Assembly (NCBI GenBank): GCA_002261195.1
Contig: MVBO01000001.1
Coordinates: forward strand, 694,051-758,050
Direction: 5' to 3'
From: Bifiguratus adelaidae
Taxonomy: Eukaryota > Mucoromycota > Endogonomycetes > Endogonales
Length of the DNA: 64,000 bases
Shown here: piece by piece, positions 10,745-23,160 of the stretch
How positions within the stretch are numbered: position 1 is the stretch's first letter
How the letters are laid out: every line of letters starts with the position of its first letter
Position numbers and translations under genes: made by a program
Notes under the pieces: generated by a model
What the model was told of the DNA's origin: nothing
What the model saw: only the letters and a program-made list of their open reading frames with translations
Databases searched by the model: none

Positions 10745-11965
10745 CTAGGCAGCGGCAACACCGCCGTAGCGATATTTTTCCAATTGAGCGCGCTTCTCCT
10801 CCTAAAATGACGGAATGAGATATTGGGTTACGATCCAAACATGAATACATACCGGCGATATTTCATTATCATCATATACCAGAATGGAGTTGTCCGTCTT
10901 CTTTTTCGCGGCTGCGACTGGGCGTATTGCAAAAGATACGCCAGAACCAGGAAGATCAGTGACAGGAGCATCGCTCGTACTCCCTGGTATGCCATTAACA
11001 CTTGCCGCTTGCATATCTGCAGGTGGAGCAGATACATTAGAGGCCTCTACGGGTTGATAACTCTCGGGGGTGTGGACTTGAGGCACAGCCAGGGCTGTCG
11101 TCGGCGTAGAAGCTGGGCTATAAGGTGAGCTGGCGGGCGGAGGCGTTCCGGTGAATGGTGGAAATGGAGGATGCGCTGGTTGTCCTGGAATTGCTCCTGG
11201 CGCTCCTGGTGGTGGCACACCTGGTGGCGGAATGCCCGGTGCACTAGGCCAAGAGGCTCCATATGGCATGGGAGGACCCGGAGGACGAGGCTGGTAGAAT
11301 TGACTGTATTGACCAGGAAATGCAGGCGGAAATCCGGGAGGTGGCAGGCCAGGAGGCGGAGCATACGCAACAGGGGCAGCTGCATATGTCTGAGCATAGG
11401 ATTGTGATTGAGGCTGTTGTGGCTGCCATTGCGCTTGTGCAGGAGAGTTGCTGGCGTCGGTCCTCGGTCGCTTGTTTGGATTTCTTGCGGCCTCATGCGC
11501 TATGAGGTCCTCTTCAGGAATGCCTGTCATGCCGAAGATTTCGTGCGTTAGCGCGCTCTCTCTTCCTGGAATGGCATTTTGAACACTACAGGACGTCAGC
11601 GAATATTATTGAGACAAGCTCCAGCATCTCTGTTCGTACGTAAGGACTCACATTGATATTCTCTCCTTATGCACTTGTTGAGCATGTACAACCATTCCTC
11701 CTGCTGTTGTCAGCCTTCTCGCTGCATAAATAAGAAACAATGAGTACATGGCACTAAACGATCAGGAAAACACAACACTTACGGCAAAAGGGACATTTGA
11801 AATGCTTCGCCTACAGGAATAACAGGTCAGAACATTGCACACATCGTCCTGGAGAACAACAACACTCACCCGTTGATGATCCAGCAATACCTTCTCATCA
11901 TCAAATTCTCTCTCACAATACCAGCACCAGGGTTTAGACTCCTTAGACTTCTTCTTCTTGCCCAT
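10745..11965 (-). CDS. BuGZ/ZNF207-like zinc-finger protein
   Basis: The N-terminus MGKKKKSKESKPWCWYCERE is the hallmark of ZNF207/BuGZ, with a first C2H2 finger and, after an intron, AKHFKCPFC beginning the second. The block QNAIPGRESALTHEIFGMTG also matches the family. The centre is a Pro/Gly/Gln-rich low-complexity region (about 11070-11400) like the phase-separating part of BuGZ. The C-terminus holds NEISPEEKRAQLEKYRY. In animals BuGZ stabilises Bub3 at kinetochores and concentrates tubulin; fungal roles are less clear. The last exon begins right after ttttag and ends at 10745. It is divergent from the MAU2-like gene across about 70 bp. Confidence 0.85.
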
Positions 11966-12034
11966 CGTAAGTGAAAGCTGTCAGACAAGTTCGTTTCGTC
12001 GAAGTACTTTTGATGACGACATCAAATTGTACGA

Positions 12035-14791
12035 ATGTTCATGAAATTCGTTTATCCTTTTATGGAATCACTTCGCGCTCTTTCTCTACAACGCGTCTGC
12101 GGAGCCATGCAATCCAACGTTGCATGGTCGCCAAACATGGTATTACAGCAACAGCAAATGCTTGCTATGATGCAGACGAAGCAGTATTATGCCTGCGAGC
12201 AGGATGTTGCACCGCCTTATAAGCGACAGAGAGCATATATGCCTGACTGCGGACCACCCGACCAGTTCGGCATGCCAAAACAGCAAGGAGCGTTTGAGGC
12301 GCAGTACGAGCAGCAACAGTCCAGTTACATGACGCCCAATCTTTACGACCACGCGGTGCCCCCATCAGTCGGCATACAGAGCGCTCCTACCCCAAGTGCG
12401 AATCCTTATGAGTATCCGGTAGCGGTTCCCTATCATTCACCTCCACAACAGAAAATATCACCTGTGCATATGCTCATTGCATTTGCGAACGACTATCTCA
12501 CCAAGGCTCGTGCAGTTGCACCTTTTATCGTCGTCGCAACAAGGGACGATTCCAAGTGGAGTCAAGATCAGGCACGTCGAAATTACAACCGTCTCATCAT
12601 TGGCGCCATTGGCATGCTTGAGCTCGCTCTGAAAAAAGGCCCACTACCAGAAGAAGACAGCAAGATTCGCTTGAAACTTGCTGAAATTTTGTCAGAAAAT
12701 ACTCGAAACTACAGTGAGGCCATTGCTCATATCGAGAAGGCGGTAAGTCTGCCACAGTGACCGGCACTCGGAAAGATTGACTAAATGCATGCTTCGACAC
12801 GTTCAGCTCATTGTTTCTGCCAAGGTAAGGTTACGCAAAATATCCCATGTGCTAGAGATATTGATTACTGCGACAGCAAGTTCCGCTGATTAGCTGTCAC
12901 TTGCGGGGTTTAGAACTTCATGCAGAGGTTCTTTTAAAGCAGAAAGACACCAAGAAGAACATGAAGATGTCTATAGGCATATTGAAGAAAGGCTCGCAGA
13001 TAGCTAGAGAGTAAGTGTGACATGGGATAATTCCACGATCCATTTACCTGATGAATCCTTCAGGCGGACAATGAACGCATGGTACCTGCGAATCCTAGTG
13101 AAGATGGCAGATATACATGCACGGTTAGGAGATTATCATGCAGCCTCAGAAGCCATACGCGAAGGCAAAAGGCTTTCAGAGTGCGAAGGATGTGTCGGGA
13201 TTCAGGTAAGGTGAATGTTGGGGCGCTTCACAGCAAGTTCAATATGACTGTCTCAGTATTGCTTGAAAGCCATCCTTGTGCGATATGCCGCACAATTCTC
13301 TGACTACAGAACTCTCGATACCATAATTGCTGGCTTTCAATCTGACCAAAAGCTGTTGCAAGCAATGAACAGCGAAACGTCAGACAACATGTTACCTGTG
13401 CGTTTGCAGCATTATATCCAGATTATGATCACGATATGGCAATTGCACATTGGCGAGCAAGCCAAGGCTGTGCAGACGCTCAAGGATCTGCAAGCAAGCT
13501 TGCAGCAGCATCGCACGTCTAGCCAAGACAATTGCGGTACCTTGCAGGTAAGCCTGAATAAGTAATTCGGGAATATACGCTCATAACATTTGCGAATGAT
13601 AGCTTGAATATCGCAGCCAAGATCATCCTGGGGAACCAACTGGAAGCACTCTCATTCAGTTCAACTTTCCTTCCGGTGTCGAATTGTACGCTTTTGGTCA
13701 TCTTCTGTCTGGACTGTGTACGAGAGCAAACACAACTGTGCCTCATACCCGGAGCTATCTCATTGAAGGTCTCAAGAATGTTGATAGTTACATTTATGTC
13801 GTGAGAGGTAAGATCGATATCAATAAGGGTACGGGTGCTAGGATCTGATAGCAGGATAGACCCCACTTCGCTGACTTCCGCCGTGCGGTTTATGAAGAGT
13901 TGCATTGCCCTCAAAGCTCGCATGTTCCTTGAATTAGGATATGTCGAACTGTCGCATTCACTGTTTGATGCCTCGGAAAAGGTGAGAACAAGGCTAGGGA
14001 AGTCGCCAAGTAATATTCATCTTATGCTAAATCCTGGCTCAGTCTCTGCGAGCTTTTGTACACTGGCTCCAAAAATTCGACATGTGGCAGGCTTATCGGA
14101 GCAAGGTTCTGCTACTAAAAGGCATGCTTTCGCAAGCCCGTGGACAGTTTGATACTGCCGTAGTTTGTTTTGAGCGCATTCCAAACGCAAGTATATCATT
14201 GACATGTTATGGCATATTGAATGTTCACACTGATTAGATCACCAATAACATCGACTTAAAAACACTCGCATTGGTGTGTACGGTTCTGGTGCAAAGCGCC
14301 AATTCGCTCGACGGCTTGGCGGAGGTAAGCTTAATTGTCATATGATTGCTTTTGAAGTACATTAATTGATTTTCTTCAGATCTCGAGCGCCTTGCAAATT
14401 CAAAGTTCAAACACAAGCTCGTGTACAGCGAAATGCCTCTCTGAGTATGTGATGGCATTGCATACGTACAGAAGCAATCAAATACTACAGACCAAGTAAG
14501 GCATTCTCGAACTTGTGAGTGTGGAACTCATTTTGCCTTTACAGGGGACACTTGTTATCTGCACTGTCGCTTGCTACAAAGAATGACAATACCCGCCTTC
14601 AGTCGCTTATCCTCGGCCTACTGGGACTTGTGTATCTTCTGTTGAAGCAAGACCAAGCGCAGTCAATGTTGAACGGAGCTTATGTACTAAGCAAGGCAAG
14701 CAAGGACGAGCTTGGGGTATCAGTTTATGGCAAGATCTTAAAGGAAATGAGTCAAGATACGAACACAAACCAAACACAACAAAATCTTTGA
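12035..14791 (+). CDS. MAU2/Scc4-like cohesin loader subunit
   Basis: A helical, TPR-type protein encoded by about ten exons. After a Gln/Tyr/Pro-rich N-terminus come TPR-like helices: HMLIAFANDYLTKARAVAPF, GAIGMLELALKKGPLPEEDS, KLAEILSENTRNYSEAIAHI, ISCHLRGLELHAEVLLKQKD, RILVKMADIHARLGDYHAAS. The C-terminus (GHLLSALSLATKNDNTRLQS, LLGLVYLLLKQDQAQSMLNG) matches the end of the cohesin-loading-factor family (Mau2/Scc4), which recruits Scc2/NIPBL to chromatin. Start uncertain: ATG 12035 opens the frame, and 12107 (MQSNVAWSP) is an equally good choice. Other TPR proteins are possible; the assignment rests on the helix pattern. Confidence 0.65.
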
Positions 14792-15002
14792 AATTGGAAG
14801 TATATTTTGCATCATAGCGTTGCGCGGATAGAAGGAACAGTGAAAAGTGAACAAAACGTGTATACTGTACAGTAGAAAATAGCATCTGGCTGAATTTATT
14901 GCATTCGCTTCACACAGCACACTATTGCAGGAATTGATTGGTATCAGCTATATGGCGATATCCTCGGCGGTGACATGTATCGTCCATTTGGTTAAATGTC
15001 CT

Positions 15003-16480
15003 CTAACCTGCAGAGAAATCGGCAGAAAACTCAGACATGCACCATCCGCATAATAGGATTCCAAATGCAAGGAACCAACCATACACTCCACGAGTTCTTG
15101 CTCCGCTGGATGTGCCGGCATTGGTCGCACTGGATGCATTTGCAGAGTATGCCAATGAATAGACTTCACCTGTGGAGTCTGAGCTGACAAATAAAACACC
15201 GTCCGAGCGGATAGCCAATCCCACCGGTCGGACACACGATGATCCGGTGCTGGAACTACAAAGACTTGCGTTTTGCTCGCCCCACATATCCAAGACTTGT
15301 CCTGTGGGTGTGACTGGGCGGGAAAATGGCACATGCACAACCTTGAATCCAGTGTATGGTGACCGGTTCCAAGATCCATGAAAAGATACAATGGCATGAC
15401 CTGTCATGCTGCAAGGCAAGGAGCCTTGTCCACCGCAACCTGTTCCATTGTAGAATATCACATCCAATGGAGCGGAATGCGCCTGCATAGCGACAATAGG
15501 TTGTTCATTGTTGGATGTATTTCGACACCAAGCATCTGTTTGCGTGCCCTGTGCGAGTGGCCATGCCCATTGACCGCCTTTACCCAATGCCTTTGTAGTG
15601 TATTCGGTGAGATTGTACTCTGTCCTGCTTAAATGTCAGTCCCTATCGCCAAAATACCATATTGGGCTTACCAGCAATAAGGATATCCCATATTCCGATA
15701 TCCATTCATGCCCACGGAAGAGTTTCCCAACAGGTTAAACTCCTCCGCCGGATTGTCATTGTGTATATCTCCGCCCAGATCAGAGCGATTCAATTGATCC
15801 GCTCCGTTTTCTACTCCAAACACATTGCCATCGGCGTCTAAAGCCAGGCCGACCTCGTTACGTAAGCCGTCCGCAAAGACGTGTGCCTGTTGAAAGTCGT
15901 AACCACCACTCGCCAGCGCGCTCGCATTCGACAAATCGACCACTCGCACTCGGGCCCGATCAGGGTTCGGATCCACGTTTGTTCCACTGCCGACTTGGAC
16001 AAACAAGGCTTGATCCGATTCACGTATAAGGATGGTCCGCGTCGAGTGGCCGTTGACTTGAGAAGCATTGACGATATTGTACACGACCGGCTGACCTTGA
16101 GTTGTAATTTTGGATCGGCTACCGGGCGTATAAGGCCATCGCCATACATTGGTGGTACTCGTGGCATAAATGTAATTGTTGGAGAAGGCTAGCCCGTGAG
16201 TGAGATTTTGACCTCCTGGGACCACTGTGTTATCGATAATGGTCGCTCGAGACGTGCCATTGTTCCAGAGCGCAACCACCGAGTTTTGATCTGCCACGAG
16301 TGTCAAGAGGTCGCCAACAGGATCAAAGACGATGGATCGTACACGGGGCAACTCATCAGCGAAGAGAGCAGATGTGTAGATTTCGGTAAGTGATAAACTG
16401 CCGGTATTCAATGCAGAGATAGCGTATAAAAGACAGCTTGCCGCAAAGGCGAGCCAGGTTCCTGTGTTCCGCATGACCAT
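15003..16480 (-). CDS. Secreted glucose/sorbosone (PQQ-type) dehydrogenase
   Basis: A secreted six-bladed propeller of the soluble quinoprotein glucose/L-sorbosone dehydrogenase family. Residues 1-23 form a signal peptide (MVMRNTGTWLAFAASCLLYA). The family core is visible: VGSGTNVDPNPDR, VFADGLRNEVGLALDADGNV, VENGADQLNRSDLGGDIHND, NMGYPYCW and HGSWNRSPYTGFKVVHVPF. One intron near 15633-15672 splits the chain. The C-terminus has an Ala/Ser stretch followed by a hydrophobic segment (GVYGWFLAFGILLCGWCM), so surface anchoring is likely. The reaction would be sugar oxidation to the lactone or acid outside the cell; the cofactor is inferred from the family. The ATG at 16474 is an alternative. A TATATATA tract lies upstream near 16563. 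Confidence 0.85.
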
Positions 16481-16666
16481 CGCTCCGTTACTGTAATACT
16501 TAGTCCACCGATCAGCTTGTATAACGAAATCCGTCCGAATGCTTGCGCTCTATTGCACTCAGTATATATACACAAGTCTATGCGTCCGTGGGACGCGAAA
16601 AAGGAAGAGATCCACTGATGACAATGTGCATGATACAACCCCCACATGAAATCCAAGAAAGGAAAT

Positions 16667-18567
16667 TCACGCTTTACTCCAAAATGCCTCCTTTCCACCT
16701 TGTCTCCACTTGTAGTAGACAATGATCACCGAAGCAAACAGTGCCATGGCACCTGCATATTCTATGGCCGGTAAGTATATGGCTTGCAAAACACCGTTGG
16801 CATGTTGTGACGACGAGTCCACAATCGCTCCAACCGCGGGTGTACCTGGCGGGTGACGAGAGTTCAGTGGATGCATGGGATACGCTTTCCTCCAGAAAAC
16901 TTACCAAAGAGATTGCCAAAAACATTGGCAGTGTATACAAAGCTAAGGCCTTTTTGGAGGTTCTCCGTGCCGACGACATCCGCCACAATGATGGGCATAA
17001 TAGACACATAACTTCCGCCGCTCCCGCCATATACAATTGCGAAAAAAAACAAGAGCGCAAGTGGCGCTTGAGCAGACAATGCCCATATTATGGAACAGGC
17101 GAGTCCAGAAATGGTGGTAATGACGGTGAGGGTATTGATAGGACCACTGCGCGAGGCAATCGTTAGAGTTGGGGACAAAACACATGTGGTTAGATTACCC
17201 ACAATCGATCGGAAAGATGACCGGTGGCAATCCTTGCAACGGCATTTGTACCACTCATCACCGCCACAATAATGGATGCGGTAGATTGAGAGATTCCAGC
17301 GGACACCGCGTACGCTGTTGCGAACTGGTAAACACAATGCTAGTGCGGCACCACATTCCACGATTACTCACTCGGAACCAGAAAATAAGGCGCTATGCAA
17401 CCGGGTAATGTCAGTGTATTATTTCAATGCCAGGTCAGTCAGCACTCACCAAAGTATCCAAAACTGACAAATAGATTGTAAACCATTAGGATGTAGATCT
17501 CCTTGCACAGGAAACGCTTATCCAGAAATCTGCTTGTGGCATTCCTTCGAGGGTTGTTACGAGGGTTGTTGATGGCAACACTGAACGCTAGCACGCTAGA
17601 GCATACTTTTACTCAATAATAATGATCATAGTATGCCGTATCCTTACCCAAATCCAATGACTGCCATGTAACGGAGCGCATTACGGTATCCCCATCCAGT
17701 AATGAACCAGTGAATGAGCGGACTGAGCGCCAATCCTCCAAATCCACTTCCACTCACAGCAATGCCGATAGCCAAACCTCGGTACTTTACGAACCATTGC
17801 GTTACTACCGCGGTGGTTGGGGTATAAATGAAAGCCGCGCCGAAGCCGAAAAGGAAGCCTTGAGTAATATATAGTTGCCACAACGCTGTATTAAAACTTG
17901 CTAGGATGAGTGCGATCGGAACAATGAAGACTCCCACGAGCATGGTGAGTCGAAAACCGATTCGATCCACGACAGGTGCGACGAGTAACCCGAGGGAAAG
18001 CATAGCAGCTGCGGCCAGTGTGCCTACAAATGAGATTTCGAATTGATTGGTTTGGGTGGGATAGACTTCGGTGAGGTATCTGAACATGTTGTCAATGGAC
18101 ATAATTACATAGCTTGCGACTTACACTTGTTGATAGACGCCCCAGCTTAGTATAGTCCCAAATATGTATCCATTCACTAGAAATGCCGAGAGCACCGAAA
18201 ACCATCCGCGGGGAGAGTCGGTCTCTCCCTTGTACAAGATTGCGGGTGTTTCATCGGCTTTACCTTCTTCCACTTCGCCTGTTCCCGTCACCGGTGTGGC
18301 GATCTCCACTGCGGAGAAATCCATTGGGAGAGTTGCTGACACTGAGGATGATATTCTCTCCATCTTGCTGCAGAAAAAATCGAGCGGAGGAACGTTATCG
18401 TCTACGTCATTTAGGCATTCTTGTGTTGTATTGGGGTGGAAGTCCGGATTGACGACAATAGCGTTGGACGTGCGATTTTCACGATTGGGTGACGATTGAG
18501 GAATGTTCAATGTCTTGCATCCCTCAAGGACGACTTCAGAACTTGATGCCTCCATGTTAGCCTTCAC
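16667..18567 (-). CDS. MFS transporter, monocarboxylate porter-like
   Basis: A 12-span major facilitator of the fungal monocarboxylate-porter (MCH/SLC16-like) group, in about seven exons. A long polar N-terminus (~125 residues) precedes RGWFSVLSAFLVNGYIFGTI and SWGVYQQ, the usual TM1 signature. Later segments include LLVAPVVDRIGFRLTMLVGV, LGFGAAFIYTPTTAVVTQWF, KYRGLAIGIAVSGSGFGGLA and IIVAVMSGTNAVARIATGHL. The protein ends KWRQGGKEAFWSKA. These motifs match carriers of short organic acids, although several fungal relatives transport other solutes. It lies directly upstream of the sugar dehydrogenase on the same strand. An ATG at 18555 is an alternative start. Confidence 0.82.
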
Positions 18568-18802
18568 ACGCGATGATTGGTATCCGAATGTGATGTAACT
18601 CTATGATAGACCAGCCCACGTTATAGCCATAGCTATTGCTCCACAAATTTTGTATCGTGCGCCAAAGCAACAAGACTTGATCGAATAGAATGCCAACGAT
18701 GAAGGCCACAAGGCTCAGTGATACGCCAATGCAAGAAAGAGAGAGAGTGTCTGTGAAGGGGACTACCGTGCCTTCCATTTATGGGCTCGGCCCTTCATTC
18801 AT

Positions 18803-19087
18803 TTAATTCATTTGTCTGTTTGCGGTCGCTCGGTAGAACATTGTTCCTTGTACAATGTCGGTCGTGAGAGATAGCGCGGGATTGTGGTCGCCTTTAAGGT
18901 ATTGGTCTAAGAATGTGGCATCTGAGCATTCAGGTATGGGGCGTGGGCGTTCCATTTGCTATCGAAGTAAATGGTAATGCAATGTGTCAATATGGCTCAT
19001 GAGATGTAGATCACTGACTTGTGGGAACGTACCTTGAGATTTCTGCAACTGACTCTTCAATCGCTTGATCATAGCATCATCTCCCAT
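18803..19087 (-). CDS. Small hypothetical protein (74 aa, two exons)
   Basis: The frame becomes continuous only after removing a 60-nt intron (18959-19018, donor gtcagt, acceptor cgatag). It starts MGDDAMIKRLKSQLQKSQ and continues ERPRPIPECSDATFLDQYLK to a stop at 18803. The product is short, polar and has no signal peptide or membrane span. Placement between divergent genes and clean exon phases suggest it is real. I do not recognise the family, and it could be chance. Confidence 0.4.
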
Positions 19088-19208
19088 CGATCGCTGATCG
19101 CGTGCGCGATCAATGCTTCTCTCCGATAATTTTACTTTCCCGCGCCTTCCCTGCGGAAAATGTTACACTCCAAATGAGGAAATCTTGCACCATTACGCCT
19201 TTCGGTTA

Positions 19209-20399
19209 ATGGACAAGCGACGTCGAGAGCGTTCGGGCACGCCTGAGCCAGACTCTGAACGTTACAAGTCGAGGCATGACTCGCGCGACAGAGCAAAAAG
19301 TTCAAGCAAGGATCGCCGGAGTGCGCGATCTCGCAGTCCGAAAAGTGCATCCCCACCTTATCGACGAGACTGGACACCTACACGGTCAAAGCACGGGAAT
19401 TCGCGCCGAAGCTCAAGGGAGCGGTCTAGAAGGGATCGCTCACACGATCGTCGAGGGCGTTCAAGGTCGTGGTCACCCCGTCGCGGCACCAGTTCGCGTA
19501 AACGTTCCCGTTCACTCTCGCCAGACAGTGGATCCTCCAGTGATAGTTCAGGCTCTGGCAGTGATACACATCATCGACGCCATCGACACCATCGGGAGCG
19601 GAGAAAGAGTCAAGATCGCGATCGCAAAAAAAAATCGAAACATAGGCATAGCCACAAAAAAGATCGCAAGGTGAGTGTTGTGGCCCGTTGTGTTATCGAT
19701 TGACTTGCTTATCTGGCAATCAGAAGAAGCACAAGAAGGAAAAGAGAAGTAGTCATGTTGCTTCGTATGAGTGGGGCAAATATGGAATCATTTACGAGAA
19801 TGAGTAAGTAATCGCATCGAATGTCATGTTCCAGCTTTGTAATGACACCGCATGTCTTCCCAGCATCTACTCGAAGGAACAGGTATGTTAAGCACATGTA
19901 TGTCGAAACATTTAATCTCATTAACACGTTATCTCAGGAATTCCAAGCTTGGCTCGTTGAGGTTAAGAAGATGAATCCCGAACTCATCACCCCCGCAAAA
20001 TCCAAGGAGCTCTTTCAAGGCTTTATTGAAGGTAAGCACGAGCCATGGAGAGCAGGCCGACAAGATATGTAACGTCTCGATGCAGATTACAACACAGCGA
20101 CGATGCCACATGAAAAATACTATAACCTGGAGAAATGGGAGGCACGACAACGCGCATTGCGCATGGGAGAAAAACCACCTCCAGATGATGACACCATCGA
20201 TTTGAGAAAAGACGAAGAAGCCTTGAGGTCATCTCATCGTCAACAATCAAACAAAACCCCTCCAACGACGATGTTAAGCAATACGCAATTGGAGGATCTA
20301 CGGCGAATTCAGAATGAGCGTGTTATGGGTGATCGCATGCGAAAACTGGGCATGAAAGTCAAGGAAGGGTTCGGCGTACGATATGAATCGGAATTCTAG
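19209..20399 (+). CDS. RS-rich nuclear protein with conserved C-terminal WGKYG domain
   Basis: The first ~150 residues are an Arg/Ser/Asp-rich low-complexity domain (RS and HRRH repeats, SRSRSPKSA-like runs) as in splicing-associated proteins. After an intron comes a conserved block: SYEWGKYGIIYENDIYSKEQ, FQAWLVEVKKMNPELITPAK, KELFQGFIEDYNTATMPHEK, YYNLEKWEARQRALRMGEK. This block resembles a widespread eukaryotic family that includes plant style cell-cycle inhibitor 1 (SCI1)-like proteins. It is followed by a charged helical tail (LEDLRRIQNERVMGDRMRKL). The start MDKRRRERSG at 19209 begins the RS domain; an upstream in-frame ATG at 19113 would add a Cys-rich stretch that looks non-coding. A role in RNA processing is inferred only. 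Confidence 0.75.
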
Positions 20400-20440
20400 A
20401 CTGGCATTTGTATAAATCAACATACATTCGCATGCTCCCT

Positions 20441-21426
20441 CTAATGTTTCCCATCAAGCTGAGGCTTGACAATCTTGTCGGAGGCATCCGCTACCCTCCG
20501 ATCCATTTCATTTTCCGTGGCAACTGCCTTATCCCGCAAATCGCCCACCTGTGCTTCCAGTGACTTTTCGGCTGCTGTCGCTTGTTGAGCGAATTCGCGA
20601 GCCTGCAGTTGGAGCGATTGCTTCACACCATTGGCCGATTCCTGAATCTGCTCTGTGGTCTGATTAAGACCGCCCTTGACTAGCCTCAAAGCACCCGAAA
20701 CAGCATCTCGGCTTTGACTCCATACTTGTTGGCCCGATGCCCGAGCGTCTTTCAATGCCGGAAATCGTCCCTCTAGCTCTGATTCGTAGATGCCAACCTT
20801 GTGAGCGACGCGGGAGGTGGTTTGAGGAAGGAAATAATAGGAAGTGGCTGTTGCCAGAGCGAAGGAAAATGGAGCTCGCATGAAAATGTTACCTATAGGA
20901 TCGCTTGTAAGCTAACATATCCTGAACGAACGTGCAATAACCTACGTCGACGAGCGATGATCGTTCCTGCCAAGCCAGCGACACCGACATACAATAGACC
21001 CGGAAGAACAGTCTCTTCTGGAGCCACTGTTTGACGAATATTGTCTATACCCCGTTTGAGCTACCAGAAAAGTCAGACTGTATGTTGTAATCACCTACCT
21101 CGTACGCGATGTTCAATGCCTATCCAAACATCGGTTGCATTCTGTATTTGACGCTATGAACAAAAACAGGATCCCATCAGCACCATTTTGTGATTAAACA
21201 GTAGAAGTGCACACGCACTTGTGTCTCTGCGACGGTATCCTTTGCAAACTTTTCACTGCGAGCGACTAACTCATCCATGCGAGTCGGTTGCTCCGTGAGG
21301 ATCAATCTTGGTTTAGGTTCATCGTAAATGGACTGCATGGAGCCAGAGTCATGGTCAGTCATTAGATACTCCTTTCGTCAGCCTATCTACCTTTTTTGTT
21401 GGATTCTCGTGGGGTGGAGAAGCCAT
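20441..21426 (-). CDS. MICOS complex subunit, ApoO family (MIC26/MIC27)
   Basis: The inner-mitochondrial-membrane block PGLLYVGVAGLAGTIIARRR, then FMRAPFSFALATATSYYFLP, is the ApoO/MIC26-27 signature, followed by an amphipathic helical tail with many Gln/Ala. MICOS holds crista junctions. About five exons. I start at 21426 (MASPPHENPTKK). A 62-nt intron with a CTAATGAC branch site joins it in phase to SIYDEPKPRLILTEQPTRMD. A simpler start at 21362 lies inside that intron and is possible but weaker. It is divergent from BUD22 (113 bp) and convergent with the RS gene (41 bp). Confidence 0.8.
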
Positions 21427-21539
21427 GGTGTGAAGGGAGCTCAGGTAACCAAGCCAAGCTTGTTGACTTCAAAGTGCACGAAATCACGTGATCGAACTTC
21501 CCTTTTTGGGTTTTTCGCTTGCTTTTTTCGCGACATTGA

Positions 21540-23031
21540 ATGGATCGAAAAGCCAACTTACGGTGGAGAATTAACCTTCTGGAAGCAAAGGTAAGGCTCA
21601 TTGAACCAAGAGTGGAGTAGAGAGCATGTATATGACGGTATTATAGCTTGGAAAGCAGGCGAAATTGCCTCGGGCGAATACGGCTGCCAACAAGAAACGT
21701 TCTCATGCCAAAGCCCACGGCGAAGACAATAATGGCGCAATCACCGAAGAACAGCTCAAGGAACAACTTCAGGAGCTCTTGCAAAGACAGCTTGAGCGGA
21801 AAGTAGTAGGTGTTTTGCGCATAACGTAGGTCTGCTGTTTCTTATGCCTGTGCAAGCATCATGCTCGGATAGAATTTCGAAGAGCCTTGAAAAAGGCAAA
21901 GACATTTATCATTCAAAGACATGTCAAGCATTTAAAACAAGCGCAACAGTATGTGTGGAAGGTGAATCTGTGCGTCACAGACTCATTTAGACATTATTAG
22001 CACGCTGAAGGCCACAGACGACACATCCACACAAGAGAAGAAAATCGCAAGATTTAGCAAGGAAATTGAACAACTGAAGGTGAGCGACGGGAATTGGAAC
22101 CTGTGTACGGTGGATGACCAATCCATTCCCTCAGCATATCAATTTGGAGGGCTTGGCCAACCAGGTGCTTCTGGATCAAGTCGCCTCCGCCGAGAGTCTA
22201 TCGTCTTCAAAACTATTACAGAATGCCTTGATGCAACAACAAAGTCAGAAAAACAGCCAGAGCCCAGCTCAGGAAGATAATTCATCTTCTACGGATGCTA
22301 CAGAGACGCATGTTCGTGAATTGCTAATCAAAGCAAGCAGCGTACAACAAGCGATTCAATCCACAATCGCGTCACTGTCATCTATCATTCAGGAAGAAGC
22401 TGAAGCTCTTTCAGACACAAAGGATAACATGACACCCGAACCTTTGGCCGAATCCGCTGATGATGTCACCCAGACGATACCCACAGACCAAATACCCGAC
22501 GACACCTCTCCAACCGATCCAGCGAACGGTCAAAGTCATGCGGAGAAACCACCCAAAAAGGCCAAACAAAAGACACCTACAAAGGCGGTCAAGCGTACGC
22601 AGGGTATAGAAAGTGACTCTCTCTTTATGGACTCCCTAAAGGAGGATGACGAGGAACCCAAGCCCAAGAAGAGCAAAGATGAACGCTATTATGCCAACAA
22701 TAGAAACAAGAAACCGGAGAAAGAACCTGTCAAGAGGAACCGGGCTGGTCAACGAGCACGACAGCAGTACGTCTTAGATAAGGGGTAACCACAGCTCACT
22801 TACACAACATGACCTAGGAAATGGGAAGAACTCTACGGCAAGGATGCCAAACACATTCAATTACAGCGCAAGGAAAAGAAGGAAAGGAAGGAGCGCTACA
22901 ATCCACCACCGAAAGCCGTACCCAATGATCCTACCCTTCATCCCAGTTGGCAAGCAAAGAAAGCACAGAGTGAAGCCATATCCAAAGCCCTCAGTGGCGC
23001 TCCTGCTAAAAACAAGATTGTCTTTGATTGA
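21540..23031 (+). CDS. BUD22: BUD22/SRFBP1-like ribosome biogenesis protein
   Basis: BUD22 is needed for 18S rRNA processing in yeast. The product starts MDRKANLRWRINLLEAK, then LERKVVEFRRALKKAKTFI typical of the family's N-terminal helix. A long acidic/Ser-rich linker (22280-22560) is followed by basic stretches. The conserved C-terminus reads KWEELYGKDAKHIQ and LHPSWQAKKAQSEAISKAL, ending in KIVFD. At least five exons with short introns; the last acceptor precedes KWEELYG near 22819. It ends at 23031, 129 bp before the copper ATPase start. Confidence 0.82.
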
Positions 23032-23160
23032 ATGTATCAAATGTCATGTAACGCCCAATCCCTCTTACATTCCAATCCTTGCGTTCAACGCGTTTAAGAG
23101 CCGATTTGGTTTCGCCAATTTTTGGTCGGCTAATTCTCCTAATCGGCGGTACCACTGACC

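Noticed and set aside
18557-18778. Hydrophobic 73-codon minus frame just upstream of the MFS gene
   Set aside because: It overlaps the MFS start out of frame, has no family match and no splice connection.
19209-20399. NKAP identity for the RS-rich protein
   Set aside because: The RS domain is similar, but the conserved C-terminal block does not match what I know of the NKAP C-terminus and fits the WGKYG/SCI1-like group better.
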